From Bacteroidales bacterium (GTDB taxonomy: Bacteria > Bacteroidota > Bacteroidia > Bacteroidales > P3), in contig JAFWQP010000035.1 in the NCBI GenBank assembly GCA_017509045.1, positions 1-64,000 on the forward strand: 64,000 bases of DNA, given 5' to 3'. Each line of letters begins with the position of its first letter. Within the stretch, counting starts at the first letter, position 1. Shown here one piece after another: positions 24,818 to 34,153 of the stretch. The notes beneath the pieces were generated by a model, which worked only from the letters and a program-made list of their open reading frames with translations, was not told the origin of the DNA and made no database searches. The position numbers and the translations under genes were made by a program.

Positions 24818-24863
24818 AATTTGAATTTTAAAGACTATTTGAAACTAAAACTTATCATTGTAT

Positions 24864-25343
24864 ATGACACCCACATTGTTAATTATTGTTCTTGTTGTCG
24901 GCGTATTGTTGCTGGCACTTGAGATTGTGGCACTGCCTGGCGGCATCGCCGGCGCTTTTGGTTTGTTGTTGACTGGATTTGGCGTGTGGCAGAGCTATCT
25001 GATTTGGGGACCGCAGGTCGGCAACACGATTCTCTGCATCTGTGCCGCCATCACGGTGGTGATGCTAGCTCTCTTTATGAAGGCGAAGACGTGGAAGCGT
25101 TTCAGCCTAGAAGAGGAATCGGACAGCACTGTGAACCAAGTGGACACGGCTGCTTTGGCCGTAGGGGCAAAGGGCACCACGGTGGCACGGCTGGCACCTA
25201 CCGGCAAGGCGCTGTTTGATGGCCAGCTAGTGGAGGTGCACGCCATCAACAAGTTTATCGACCCCGACCGCCCTATAGAGGTGGTGGCAGTGGAAGGCTA
25301 CCGCATCGATGTGTGCGAGGTGGAAGACAAAAGATTCGAATAA
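24864..25343 (+). CDS. NfeD-like membrane protein
   Basis: A 160-aa short-form NfeD protein. Two to three membrane helices (about 3-25, 27-48, 53-70) precede a C-terminal OB-fold domain (about 95-160) with GAKGTTVARLAPTGKALFDG, the family signature. I prefer the ATG at 24864; a TTG two codons earlier is also possible. NfeD proteins pair with flotillin-like proteins in membrane microdomains, and the next gene, 74 bp downstream, encodes FloA. Confidence 0.9.
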   Translation: MTPTLLIIVLVVGVLLLALEIVALPGGIAGAFGLLLTGFGVWQSYLIWGPQVGNTILCICAAITVVMLALFMKAKTWKRFSLEEESDSTVNQVDTAALAVGAKGTTVARLAPTGKALFDGQLVEVHAINKFIDPDRPIEVVAVEGYRIDVCEVEDKRFE

Positions 25344-25417
25344 TTTTAAATCGAAAAATAGCTCCCGTGCTCGAAGAAATACATAAATCACAATTCTAAT
25401 TTTTAATTTTTATAATT

Positions 25418-26413
25418 ATGTCAATTACAACCATCATTCTTTGCGTGTTGATATTCATCGCGCTTATTTTGTTCCTCTATTTGGTTCCTGTGGGACTATG
25501 GTTTCAGGCATTGGTGTCGGGTGTGCATTGTTCGCTCATCCAATTAATGTTTATGCGATTCCGTAAGGTGCCGCCCAGTGTTATTGTGAACAATATGATT
25601 AATGCTACCAAGGCAGGTCTGAAGCTGACACAGAACGAATTGGAAGCACATTATCTGGCTGGAGGCAATGTGAACAGCGTGGTGCAGGCCCTCATCTCTG
25701 CCAATAAGGCGAACATGAACCTCGACTTCCGCACTGCTACCGCTATCGATTTGGCGGGTCGCGATGTGCTGAAGGCTGTGCATACTTCGGTCAACCCCAA
25801 GGTTATCGACACCCCTCCCGTGGCAGCTGTTGCCAAGGACGGTATCCAGCTGATAGCCAAGGCGCGTGTTACCGTTCGCACCAACATCAAGCAGTTGGTG
25901 GGAGGTGCCGGCGAAGAGACTATTCTGGCTCGTGTGGGTGAGGGTATAGTGAGTTCGATTGGCTCGGCAGTGACCCACAAAGAGGTGCTGGAAAATCCCG
26001 ATAGTATCTCGAAACTGGTGCTGACCAAGGGATTGGACAGCGGCACTGCATTTGAGATTCTCTCCATCGATATTGCCGACATCGACGTGGGTAAGAATAT
26101 CGGTGCCCAGTTGCAGATGGACCAGGCTAACGCCGACAAGAATATCGCGCAGGCAAAGGCCGAGGAGCGCCGCGCTATGGCTGTGGCTCAGGAGCAGGAG
26201 ATGAAGGCAAAGTCGCAAGAGGCTCGCGCCAAGGTTATCGAGGCCGAGGCCGAGGTGCCTAAGGCAATGGCAGATGCCTTCCGCAGTGGTAACTTGGGCA
26301 TCATGGATTACTATCGCATGAAGAACATTCAGGCTGACACCGACATGCGTGAGAGCATTGCCAAGCCTGTCGGCACGAAGCCCGTGCCACCCAAGGGTGC
26401 GGAGCAGAAGTAA
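25418..26413 (+). CDS. floA: flotillin-like protein FloA
   Basis: A 331-aa FloA/YqfA-family protein. An N-terminal membrane-associated hairpin (about 5-50) is followed by an SPFH domain ([35 protein letters not shown]) and an Ala/Glu-rich coiled coil (225-290, [20 protein letters not shown]). The protein ends in a proline-rich tail. FloA scaffolds functional membrane microdomains. It is co-transcribed with nfeD and closed by a strong terminator. Length and composition are normal for the family. Confidence 0.95.
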   Translation: MSITTIILCVLIFIALILFLYLVPVGLWFQALVSGVHCSLIQLMFMRFRKVPPSVIVNNMINATKAGLKLTQNELEAHYLAGGNVNSVVQALISANKANMNLDFRTATAIDLAGRDVLKAVHTSVNPKVIDTPPVAAVAKDGIQLIAKARVTVRTNIKQLVGGAGEETILARVGEGIVSSIGSAVTHKEVLENPDSISKLVLTKGLDSGTAFEILSIDIADIDVGKNIGAQLQMDQANADKNIAQAKAEERRAMAVAQEQEMKAKSQEARAKVIEAEAEVPKAMADAFRSGNLGIMDYYRMKNIQADTDMRESIAKPVGTKPVPPKGAEQK

Positions 26414-26435
26414 CCATAATAGATTGTAACATGCC

Positions 26436-26488
26436 AACTCCATTACCTAGCATTGTCATGACAGACAGCGGGTAATGGAGTTTTTTTT
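26436..26488 (+). terminator. rho-independent terminator after floA
   Basis: AACTCCATTACC (26436-26447) pairs perfectly with GGTAATGGAGTT (26471-26482), followed by a T run. Confidence 0.9.
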
Positions 26489-26511
26489 CTAAATTGTAAT
26501 AGATGGTAATA

Positions 26512-26970
26512 ATGAAAAGGTTTTCAACACTATTGTTGCTAATGATTATCACGGTTGCTACCATGCAGGCTCAAAATAGTTTTAACAGCAAGCCTGATGC
26601 TATAGTAGGTACCTATCGGGTGGTGCATGACGGCGAGGTGTCTAAGGTGCGTGTGTATAGGTGTAGCGATGGCAGTTATGCAGCACAATGTATCTATCTA
26701 CAGGATAGTATTGATAAAAAAACGGGCAAATTGCGACTCGATTCGAAGAATCCCGACAAGAACCTACGCACAGTGCCTTGCAACAAAGTAGTCATCCTTC
26801 GCGCCTTGCGATACAATGCCAAGAAACAGCGTTGGGACGGAGGACGCATCTATGACCCCACAAGAGGGATTAAAGCACACTGCACTTGTGAGTTTGAACC
26901 CGATGGCCGTCTGAAGCTCAGGGGGTCGGTGATGGGGATAGGCGAGACCATCTATTGGATAAAGTTGTAA
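26512..26970 (+). CDS. exported DUF2147 protein
   Basis: A 152-aa exported protein starting at the ATG at 26512 (an ATG three codons earlier is possible). The signal peptide ends around ATMQAQ. The mature chain follows the DUF2147 pattern: AIVGTYRVVHDGEVSKVRVY, then KNPDKNLRTVP, WDGGRIYDPTRG and RGSVMG near the end. DUF2147 proteins form a lipocalin-like periplasmic barrel; the ligand is unknown. It stands alone after the floA terminator. Confidence 0.88.
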   Translation: MKRFSTLLLLMIITVATMQAQNSFNSKPDAIVGTYRVVHDGEVSKVRVYRCSDGSYAAQCIYLQDSIDKKTGKLRLDSKNPDKNLRTVPCNKVVILRALRYNAKKQRWDGGRIYDPTRGIKAHCTCEFEPDGRLKLRGSVMGIGETIYWIKL

Positions 26971-27033
26971 GGGCTTTAAAAATTGAAAATTGAAAAATGA
27001 AAGTTGAGAATTGAAAAGTGGCTGCCGCTCCGT

Positions 27034-27068
27034 CCCCTCTTCAGAGGGGTGGCTCGAAGAGCCGGGGT
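27034..27068. repeat. short double-hairpin intergenic repeat
   Basis: CCCCTCTTCAGAGGGG and GGCTCGAAGAGCC form adjacent stems. The surrounding 290-bp gap (26971-27260) otherwise contains simple TTGAAAA-type and GTGGCTGCCGC-type repeats that recur in other gaps of the window (e.g. 61350-61390, 63740-63790). Confidence 0.5.
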
Positions 27069-27260
27069 ATGTGATAAATTGAAAAGTGGCTACCGCATAA
27101 CTTCTTAGTTTATAGTTCTTACTTCAAGCAGTGGCTGGCGCAGTCAAATAACCTCACCCATTTAAAACATTAAAACCTTTTTAACCTTTTAAACCTTTAT
27201 AGTTGATTAACAATATTTGTTCCTCGGAATTTCGTTTAATCCTATTTTATAACCTACCTT

Positions 27261-29588
27261 ATGAAAAAGCATAGTTTGTTTCTTGTAGTAGTTGCTATGT
27301 TGTGCGACACAGTATTAATGGCGCAGAGCCATTTTACTGAGCGCGACACAATAGATGTGTTGCATTACAACATTTGCCTCGACATGGGGCATCATCAGCC
27401 ACAACATATTCAGGGATGGTGCGAGGTGACGATGCAACTGTTGCAGCCTACAGGGCAGGTGTCGTTAGGCCTCGAGGCTGCCACCATCGACTCGGTGCAG
27501 GTGAATGGCGTAAGTGTTGCAGCGTCGGCAGTGGGCTACGACCGTCACCAGTTGCGCGTGCCTGTTGCCAGTGCTGCCGAAGGCGACACCCTGAGGGTGA
27601 AGGTGTATTATGGCAGTTATGGCTGGCAGGGCAGCGACGGCGGTTTTTGGTGCGATCCCACCGTGTTTTACAATCTAGGCGAAGACCGTCTTACGCGCCC
27701 TTTCAGCATGGGCAGGAGTTGGTTTCCTTGTAGCGACAGTGTGTACGACCGCGCCACCTATAGTTTCGCTATCACGGCGGCATCGGGGTGGTCGGCTTTT
27801 TGCAGCGGTGACCACGACAGCACTGTTACTCATGCCGATTCGAGCCAGACGTTCTATTACACGTTGCACCATCCCGTGTCGACCTATCAGGTGGGTGTGA
27901 ATGTGGCGGAATACTATGTGTACCGTCGTGATGTGGATGGGTATTATGGTACTTATCCTCTGCGTGTTGCCAGTTTCAACCCCGACAGCGCAGATGTGGC
28001 AGAGTGCTTTGCTTCCTTCGATAGCACGCTGACTCGGTTTGAGCGGTGGTTTGGCCCCTATCGCTGGGGCGGTATTGGTTTTAGTGCCGGAGGCGAAAAT
28101 GTGGGGATGGAACATGTGAACAATATCTGCGTTCATTCTGAGGTGTCGACACGTTTTTGGAGGATGGACTACCTGATAGACCATGAGTTTGCCCACCAAT
28201 GGTTTGGCAACTTGATAACGTGCGACAATCTGCGCGACATGTGGTTCAACGAAGGCGGCGCGACGTTTGCAGACCAAATAGGGGTGGGCAAGACTTACGA
28301 CCGCTACGATATTTTGCCATATCATAAGCTACGGGTTGTGTCGCAAGTGCCCAAAGAAGAAGGTGGTTTTCATCCACTATGCGGCATGCCGAACCAGTAT
28401 TCTTTTATGCATACCACCTATTACAAAGGTGCCATGGTGTTTCACGAATTGCGCCACCTGCTGGGCGACTCGACATTCTTCGGAATGCTGCAGACCCTTT
28501 TCAGTCGGAATGCTTTCACCAATATGGATAGCTATCAGTTGCGCGACTCGATGAGCCTATATAGTGGTGTAGACCTTACTGACTTCTACAATTTCCATAT
28601 CTTTTCGCCAGGCTTTGCAAGTTACCATATCGATTCGATGCAGACGGTTGGAGGCACTACCAACGTATGGCTGAGCCAGTTGTTGTGGGGTGCATCCGAA
28701 TATAATACTCAGGCACGTGTGCCAATCACATTTTTCTCTAATGCAGGTGACAGTGTCACACGCGATGTGGTCAGCAATGGGCACTATGCTCAAGGCGAAT
28801 TTCAACTGCCCTTTGTACCCGACTATGCTGTTGTAGACTATTATGGCGTAACCGCTGTCGCCAATGTCACTGAGGATATAGTTATAAACTCAACAGCACA
28901 AATGCAGTGTGTAGCAGTGAATATGGATTTCTGTCCGACCTATGTTACCAGTCCTTCGCAATTGAAGGTGACACTACAATTCGGCGACTCTGACGAACCG
29001 TTGCCTGCCGGCATTAAGCGTTGGAGTAGTCGTCGGTGGATTATCAATGGTACAAAGGCTCAGGATTTAACCACCACCTCGCGGTTCTATTTTGGCGACA
29101 ACAATTGGGTTAATGATGGCGACTTTTACACAGGAACTAGTTGTCGCGATTCCATCCGGCTTTTCTATCGCAAGGATGCTTCTCACCCGTGGAAGATGCG
29201 GAAGAGCGCAACGGTGGGACATAGCAGCTCGATGCTTGGTGTAGTATATTACATGGAAAACTCGGGGATACAGATAGGCGAATATATCCTTGCTGTGGTG
29301 GATACTGCACGGCTGAATATTGATGATGACGGGTTGGTTGTCGGCTCTGAGGGAGCCACGCTCTCATTGTCGCCCAATCCAGCTCATGGCTCCACAGAGG
29401 TGTGTCTGCAAGGTGTAACGGGCAAGGGCGAATTGCGAATATTGGATGCTACGGGTCGCGAGGTATGCCGTCAGGCGATGAATGGGCAGAAGTGTACGCT
29501 CTCTACTGCAACATTCCCTGCAGGGCTGTATTTCGTCGCCTATACATCGCCAAAAGGGGTTTGTTCGCAGAAGCTTGTCGTACGTTAG
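27261..29588 (+). CDS. T9SS-secreted M1-family metallopeptidase
   Basis: A 775-aa secreted aminopeptidase-like protein. The signal peptide (about 1-21, ending TVLMAQ) precedes the M1 N-terminal beta domain (35-210) and the zinc domain. The zinc site is H308-E-F-A-H312 with E331 at the canonical spacing (NEGG). The substrate-binding segment reads GGENVGMEH instead of the textbook GAMEN. The C-terminal 85 residues are a T9SS type A sorting domain (LSLSPNPAHGSTEV, ELRILDATGREV, QKLVVR). It probably trims peptides at the cell surface. It ends in a stem-loop terminator. Confidence 0.92.
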   Translation: MKKHSLFLVVVAMLCDTVLMAQSHFTERDTIDVLHYNICLDMGHHQPQHIQGWCEVTMQLLQPTGQVSLGLEAATIDSVQVNGVSVAASAVGYDRHQLRVPVASAAEGDTLRVKVYYGSYGWQGSDGGFWCDPTVFYNLGEDRLTRPFSMGRSWFPCSDSVYDRATYSFAITAASGWSAFCSGDHDSTVTHADSSQTFYYTLHHPVSTYQVGVNVAEYYVYRRDVDGYYGTYPLRVASFNPDSADVAECFASFDSTLTRFERWFGPYRWGGIGFSAGGENVGMEHVNNICVHSEVSTRFWRMDYLIDHEFAHQWFGNLITCDNLRDMWFNEGGATFADQIGVGKTYDRYDILPYHKLRVVSQVPKEEGGFHPLCGMPNQYSFMHTTYYKGAMVFHELRHLLGDSTFFGMLQTLFSRNAFTNMDSYQLRDSMSLYSGVDLTDFYNFHIFSPGFASYHIDSMQTVGGTTNVWLSQLLWGASEYNTQARVPITFFSNAGDSVTRDVVSNGHYAQGEFQLPFVPDYAVVDYYGVTAVANVTEDIVINSTAQMQCVAVNMDFCPTYVTSPSQLKVTLQFGDSDEPLPAGIKRWSSRRWIINGTKAQDLTTTSRFYFGDNNWVNDGDFYTGTSCRDSIRLFYRKDASHPWKMRKSATVGHSSSMLGVVYYMENSGIQIGEYILAVVDTARLNIDDDGLVVGSEGATLSLSPNPAHGSTEVCLQGVTGKGELRILDATGREVCRQAMNGQKCTLSTATFPAGLYFVAYTSPKGVCSQKLVVR

Positions 29589-29610
29589 AGACCCAGATTG
29601 AGTTTGGAAT

Positions 29611-29648
29611 GGAAGATTTTTTTCGCTTTTGTGCGAAAAAAATCTTTC
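29611..29648 (+). terminator. stem-loop terminator after the M1 peptidase
   Basis: GGAAGATTTTTTTCGC (29611-29626) pairs with GCGAAAAAAATCTTTC (29633-29648) with one mismatch. The long A/T tracts are within the stem. Confidence 0.6.
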
Positions 29649-29665
29649 GTTTTAAAAAAAAGTTG

Positions 29666-29673
29666 TATTTTTG
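29666..29673 (+). promoter_or_regulatory. -7 box for the DUF1846 gene
   Basis: TATTTTTG lies 35 bp upstream of the ATG at 29709; no convincing -33 box is seen. Confidence 0.4.
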
Positions 29674-29708
29674 AATCCCGTATTTTATAACTCCAACACA
29701 TTAGGAAT

Positions 29709-31172
29709 ATGAAACACGGATTTGATAATGAGAAGTATCTGCGGATACAATCGGAACACATCAAAGAGCGAATTTCGCAATTTGGCAACAAACTTTACTT
29801 AGAATTTGGCGGTAAGCTTTTCGACGACTACCACGCCAGTCGTGTCCTCCCTGGTTTTGAACCCGACAGCAAACTGAAGATGCTGATGCAGCTGCGCGAC
29901 GATGCTGAAATCGTCATCGCCATCAGTGCCCGCGACATCGAGAAAAACAAAGTGCGCGGCGACTTGGGCATCACCTACGATGTGGATGTGCTGCGTCTGC
30001 GCGGCGAGTTTATGAACCGAGGGCTGATGGTCAGCTCGGTGGTTATCACCCAGTACAATGGGCAGGCGAGTGCTATCGCTTTCCGCGAGCGGCTGGAACG
30101 GTTGGGCATCAGTGTCTACTACCATTACATCATCGAAGGCTATCCTACCAATGTCGACCTTATCTGCTCAGACCAGGGCTTTGGCAAGAACGAGTATGTC
30201 AAGACCACACGTCCGCTGGTGGTGGTTACAGCTCCGGGGCCCGGCAGCGGCAAGATGGCTGTCTGTCTCAGTCAGCTCTATCAGGAAAACCAGCGCGGTA
30301 TCAAGGCGGGCTACGCCAAGTTCGAGACTTTCCCCATTTGGAGCATCCCGCTGAAGCATCCGGTCAATGTGGCCTACGAGGCTGCCACCGCCGACCTCAA
30401 TGATGTGAACATGATCGACCCCTTCCATCTCGAGGCGTATGGCAAAACAACCGTCAACTATAATCGCGACATCGAGATATTCCCTGTGTTGAACGCCATT
30501 TTCGAAGGTATCTATGGCGAAAGCCCCTATAAGTCGCCCACCGATATGGGTGTGAACATGGCAGGCTTTTGCATCTGTGATGATGACGTCTGCGCACAAG
30601 CCTCCAAGGACGAAATCATACGCCGCTACTATGCCGCATTGTGCGACTTTGTTGAAGGCAAGAAGGCGGAGGATGAGGTGAATCGAATCCGACTGCTGAT
30701 GAAGCAGATGAGGATAACCACCGACGACCGTCGCACCACTGTCGCGGCCCGTGAGCGCAAAGAGAAGGAAGGTACCCATGCCGCCGCTATCGAATTGGCG
30801 GATGGCACCATTATCACTGGTCACAGCAGCGACCTGTTGGGACCCTGTGCCGCACTGCTGCTTAATGCTACTAAATATCTGGCGGGAATTGACCACAGCG
30901 TGAAATTGATACCCCAGGAGTATATCGAGCCCATCCAACGTACCAAAACACAGCTGCTACATGGCCACAATCCGCGTCTGCATACCGACGAGGTGCTGGT
31001 AGCCCTCTCCATGCTCAGCCTCAAGGATGAGAAATGTGCTGCCACACTACAGACCCTCCCTCAGCTCAAAGACTGTCAGGTACATGTCACCGTTATGCTC
31101 AGTGAGGTAGACCGCAAGATATTCAAAAAGCTAGGCATCGGCTTCACCTCCGACCCTCAAGTGAAGAAATGA
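29709..31172 (+). CDS. DUF1846 family protein
   Basis: A 487-aa cytoplasmic protein of the DUF1846 family, at full family length. Recognisable segments are the opening KHGFDNEKYLRIQSEHIKER, a P-loop-like VVTAPGPGSGKMAVCLSQLY (about 173-192), and MIDPFHLEAYGKTTVNYNRD. A structural-genomics structure exists for the family, but the reaction is unknown; ATP or nucleotide binding is suggested by the Gly-rich loop. It sits alone between the M1 peptidase terminator and its own palindromic terminator. No signal peptide. Confidence 0.93.
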   Translation: MKHGFDNEKYLRIQSEHIKERISQFGNKLYLEFGGKLFDDYHASRVLPGFEPDSKLKMLMQLRDDAEIVIAISARDIEKNKVRGDLGITYDVDVLRLRGEFMNRGLMVSSVVITQYNGQASAIAFRERLERLGISVYYHYIIEGYPTNVDLICSDQGFGKNEYVKTTRPLVVVTAPGPGSGKMAVCLSQLYQENQRGIKAGYAKFETFPIWSIPLKHPVNVAYEAATADLNDVNMIDPFHLEAYGKTTVNYNRDIEIFPVLNAIFEGIYGESPYKSPTDMGVNMAGFCICDDDVCAQASKDEIIRRYYAALCDFVEGKKAEDEVNRIRLLMKQMRITTDDRRTTVAARERKEKEGTHAAAIELADGTIITGHSSDLLGPCAALLLNATKYLAGIDHSVKLIPQEYIEPIQRTKTQLLHGHNPRLHTDEVLVALSMLSLKDEKCAATLQTLPQLKDCQVHVTVMLSEVDRKIFKKLGIGFTSDPQVKK

Positions 31173-31238
31173 AAAAGCATTCTTTTCTATTTTTAATTCT
31201 TTGTTTTGAGGACTTCTATAAAATGATTTTTTGAAGCC

Positions 31239-31279
31239 AAAATGAATAAGTAAGTCCTTAGGACTTACTTATTCATTTT
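31239..31279 (+). terminator. palindromic terminator after DUF1846 gene
   Basis: Two perfect 19-nt arms (31239-31257, 31261-31279) of AAAATGAATAAGTAAGTCC separated by 3 nt, ending in a T run. It can act in both directions. The GTCC/GGAC core resembles the repeat at 8413-8472. Confidence 0.85.
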
Positions 31280-31309
31280 TACGGCTCATCTGACAAACTG
31301 ATATGTGAT

Positions 31310-31378
31310 GTTACTTCGTGACGTTGTTTGGCTCGGCATAGTGAGCAAGCTTTTTCTGCTCTCACTTTATTCAACGTT
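31310..31378 (-). repeat. AACGT-bounded dispersed repeat, copy B1
   Basis: GTTACTTCGTGACGTTG at the left and TTCAACGTT at the right surround GGCTCGGCATAGTGAGCAAG. It matches 32568-32636 and 47612-47680, and is the reverse complement of the A-type copies minus about 20 bp. Confidence 0.8.
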
Positions 31379-31383
31379 GAGGT

Positions 31384-31540
31384 CTGTTTCATTCCGTTTT
31401 GGATATACTTTGCCTCCACCGTAGGAGCGAAGGCAGAGCGAAGGCAGAGCGAAGGCAGAGCGGAATCATCGTGTGTGCCAACCGTCAATTTCTATTATAC
31501 CTAGAAAACCCAAAAATAGGGTGACACTTTTAGAAAAAAA
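31384..31540 (+). repeat. 160-bp direct repeat D1 with 11-bp tandem core
   Basis: The order is CTGTTTCATTCC, TTTGCCTCCAC, four GGCAGAGCGAA units (31428-31461), then CCAACCGTC, TTATACC and AGGGTGACACTTTTAGAAAAA. D2 at 31616-31782 has the same order of blocks. Confidence 0.75.
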
Positions 31541-31615
31541 TAATTTCCTTTTTCCTACTCAGAAAGTATTACAAAAATGTGATTCATCCGCTAAATGGAT
31601 AGGTGAGGCTGTAGT

Positions 31616-31782
31616 CTATTTCATCCCATTTTGAACACTCTTTGTCTCCACTCATAGGGGTGGAGGCAGAGCGAAGGCAGAGCGAAGGCAGAGCGAACCC
31701 AGAACGAACCCAAAGTGGACGCAACCGTCTGCTAAAATTATACCAAAAAGAACAAAAATTAGGGTGCCACTTTTGAAAAAAA
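31616..31782 (+). repeat. 160-bp direct repeat D2 with 11-bp tandem core
   Basis: Second copy of D1: CTATTTCATCCC, TTTGTCTCCAC, GGCAGAGCGAA units passing into GAACCCA variants, then GCAACCGTC, TTATACC and AGGGTGCCACTTTTGAAAAA. Confidence 0.75.
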
Positions 31783-31828
31783 AGGAATATAGAAACCGGC
31801 TATGGTAATTGCAAATTGGGGCATACTG

Positions 31829-31986
31829 TTGTCACCATTGTCATCTTGTCATCTTGTCATTAAGAAATTCGGAAATGGGGGTAAAATAGCTAATGTATTA
31901 ATAAAGAAATAATTATATATTTATATGGGCTTAAATGACAACCCACAATCCTTAATGACAAAATGACAAATGACAATTAATGACAA
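31829..31986. repeat. mirrored octamer array (TTGTCATC)
   Basis: The left arm 31829-31864 is four TTGTCAnn octamers plus TAAG. The right arm 31951-31986 is its 36-nt inverse (CTTAATGACA and so on) with about 30 of 36 positions matching. The 86-nt centre is A/T-rich. Confidence 0.75.
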
Positions 31987-32333
31987 CCACGATAGTTTTA
32001 GTTTATCTAATATTTTGAATATCTGTTATTTGTACTTACTTTTACAACTTTACATAGTCGTTGTGCGTCTCCCGAAACGCTTGTTTTTACCACTTTTCAA
32101 CACCTCTGAGGAGCCGTTTTACCCCGTTTGTAGGGATAAACCTTCAAAAAAACCTCGAAAAAACCTAAAAAAATGGGGCACGAGTGACGCACTTTTTGCC
32201 CTAAATAGCCACAAAAACGCTTCGATTTGACAAAAAAAATGTGATATCTATAGGTTGTCAAAAAAGATAATACTAGTACACTTGAGAGAGAAATGGGTGT
32301 TAGAGCACAGCATCCTATGTTGCATTATCCTAC

Positions 32334-32657
32334 AGGTAACAAAGTAACAAGTTAACATTTTTATCTCTACCAACTGATAATTAAATATATAGTAACGTTG
32401 TTTATGGATAATAGGTAACATTTTGCCCTTTTCGAGGGGTCTTTTCGGAGTTTCTCTATCGGATTCTTACATCAACTCTCACTCCACGAAATGTTACCAT
32501 CTTTCAGTCTTAAGTGACATTTTTGCGAAAGTTATATGCTTGTCATTTAAATATATACATTAAAAATGTTACTCCGTGACGTTGCTTGGCTCGGCATAGC
32601 GAGCAAGCTCTCACTGCTCTCACCTTATGCAACGTTACTTTGTTACCTTGTTACCTT
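32334..32657. repeat. mirrored GGTAACAA array enclosing a dispersed repeat
   Basis: The left arm (32334-32356) repeats GTAACAA-type units. The right arm (32631-32657) is the inverse (GTTACTTTGTTACCTTGTTAC). The AACGT-bounded repeat B2 lies inside the loop and abuts the right arm. Confidence 0.65.
32568..32636 (-). repeat. AACGT-bounded dispersed repeat, copy B2
   Basis: From GTTACTCCGTGACG to CAACGTT, with TTGGCTCGGCATAGCGAGC inside. Nearly identical to 47612-47680. Confidence 0.8.
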
Positions 32658-32851
32658 GGTTTTTGGAAACAACACAGAGGCGAGGAAAGAAATGTAGATT
32701 TGTGGAAAATAGTCAGATATCAAACTATATCCCAGAACAATTCGTGAAATAGTGGCACAAGATGACAATTACAATTGGTGTGGGACCACTGTTCACCCTC
32801 ATTTTACAAATTGTAAGGAAAACACAATGTCAGACAGCAATATACGTCCTA

Positions 32852-32997
32852 GTGTGAATTGTGAACTGTGAATTGCGATGAATTTTGGTTTTTTGATAGA
32901 TGTATAATATGTTATTATTGTAATAATTAATAATTTAAATTAGTAATTATCTATAGTGCAGTAAAAACATAAGTAATTCACAGTTCACAGTTCACAC
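32852..32997. repeat. mirrored heptamer array (GTGAACT) with AT-rich core
   Basis: 32852-32874 and 32975-32997 are 23-nt inverses with one mismatch, each about three GTGAAYT units. The centre is nearly all A/T and ends in CTATAG. Confidence 0.8.
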
Positions 32998-33090
32998 ATT
33001 TTGCATGACACTAAACCTAATGTGATGGTTCCTTCGTAACAGTCGTTTTCACACAACGCTAAAGCTCAAGCAAACTTGGATTTGGTCATT

Positions 33091-33149
33091 TGGCTTATCG
33101 AAAAGCGAGAGCAAAGTAAGCCCACTTTCTTTGCCGTGCCAAAGTAACA
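33091..33149 (+). repeat. diverged AACGT-family repeat
   Basis: The reverse complement reads TTGGCACGGCAAAGAAAG, then TTGCTCTCGCTTTTCGATAAG, following the order of blocks in copies at 47612-47680 and 48670-48741. It is more diverged and its boundaries are uncertain. Confidence 0.45.
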
Positions 33150-33332
33150 TTACGAGTAACGATGCAAAAGACCGAGATTCAAATCCCATTTCACATCTCT
33201 GAACATATAGGAAATACAACATCCCTTGCCTAATCTTCCGACTAGGTATAGAGTTGCACAAATGTGCTATACGGACAGATACCTCGGCTTAAGCGTTTGT
33301 CGGAAGTACCTTAAATAGAAACCATTTTTTTA

Positions 33333-34151
33333 TCAGTATTGCTCCTTCTCGTTGGGAAAGCTGCCACTTTTGACATCACCAATATATTGGCGTATGGCAT
33401 TGCTGATGTCTTCTCCAAAGGTGCCGTAGGTGCGCAGATAGCGAGGCTTGAACTGCTGGGTGATGCCCAGCATGTCTTGCAGCACCAGCACCTGTCCGTC
33501 GGTGCCGCTGCCTGCTCCTATGCCAATGGTGGGAATCTTGATGTCCTGTGTGACTTGCGATGCCAGTTGGGCAGGTATTTTCTCCAACACCAGGGCAAAA
33601 CAGCCAGCCTTTTCGAGCACATGGGCATCGTGGATAAGACGGTCGGCTTCTTCTTTCTGTGTGGCACGCACCACATAGGTGCCAAACTTGTTGATGCTTT
33701 GTGGGGTGAGCCCCAGATGTCCCATCACGGGGATGCCAGCTGTGAGGATGCGACAAATGGATTCCAGTACCTCCTCGCCACCTTCGAGCTTCACAGCGTC
33801 GGCTCCGGTCTCCTTCATGATGCGGATGGCGGAGGCGAGAGCCTGCTTGGAGTTGCCTTGGTAGGTGCCGAAAGGCATGTCGACAACTACAAGGGCGCGC
33901 TTGATAGCACGCTTGACTGAGGAGGCGTATACTATCATCTCGTCTAGTGTGATGGGCAAGGTGGTATCGTATCCCTCCATGACATTGGCGGCAGAGTCGC
34001 CGACCAGTACCACGTCGATTTTGGTGGCATCGAGCAGTTTTGCCATCGAGTAGTCGTATGCTGTTAGCATGGCGATTTTCTCGCCGTTTTGCTTCATGCG
34101 TTGCAACACGTGGGTTGTAACCTTTGTTACGTCAGATTGCAGATAAGCCAT
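33333..34151 (-). CDS. panB: 3-methyl-2-oxobutanoate hydroxymethyltransferase
   Basis: A 272-aa ketopantoate hydroxymethyltransferase, first committed step of pantothenate/CoA synthesis (5,10-methylenetetrahydrofolate plus alpha-ketoisovalerate). Family motifs are clear: [17 protein letters not shown], the metal site [12 protein letters not shown], the active-site region [10 protein letters not shown] and [16 protein letters not shown]. Length is normal. It starts 2 bp after the stop of the upstream exported-protein gene, so it is translated from that transcript, an odd partner for a biosynthetic enzyme. Confidence 0.97.
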   Translation of the reverse strand: MAYLQSDVTKVTTHVLQRMKQNGEKIAMLTAYDYSMAKLLDATKIDVVLVGDSAANVMEGYDTTLPITLDEMIVYASSVKRAIKRALVVVDMPFGTYQGNSKQALASAIRIMKETGADAVKLEGGEEVLESICRILTAGIPVMGHLGLTPQSINKFGTYVVRATQKEEADRLIHDAHVLEKAGCFALVLEKIPAQLASQVTQDIKIPTIGIGAGSGTDGQVLVLQDMLGITQQFKPRYLRTYGTFGEDISNAIRQYIGDVKSGSFPNEKEQY

Positions 34152-34153
34152 AG

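Larger units (their letters stand above)
31173..33332. other. 2.1-kb gene-free repeat island
   Basis: No gene was found in this 2160-bp gap. It holds one terminator, two AACGT-bounded repeats plus one diverged copy, two copies of a 160-bp block with 11-bp tandem units, and three mirrored short-repeat arrays. A small frame at 31970-32230 has no start context or recognisable domain. Confidence 0.7.

Noticed and set aside
27261..29588. Loss of the exopeptidase motif in the M1 peptidase
   Set aside because: GMEH in place of GAMEN occurs in bacterial M1 enzymes and the zinc ligands are complete, so inactivity is not supported.
31428..31461. CRISPR-like tandem repeats
   Set aside because: The 11-bp units are directly adjacent without spacers, and no cas gene is present. 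The same holds for the 7-8-bp arrays.
33165..33195. T-loop-like GATTCAAATCCC, possible tRNA
   Set aside because: No matching acceptor, D or anticodon stems could be formed around it.
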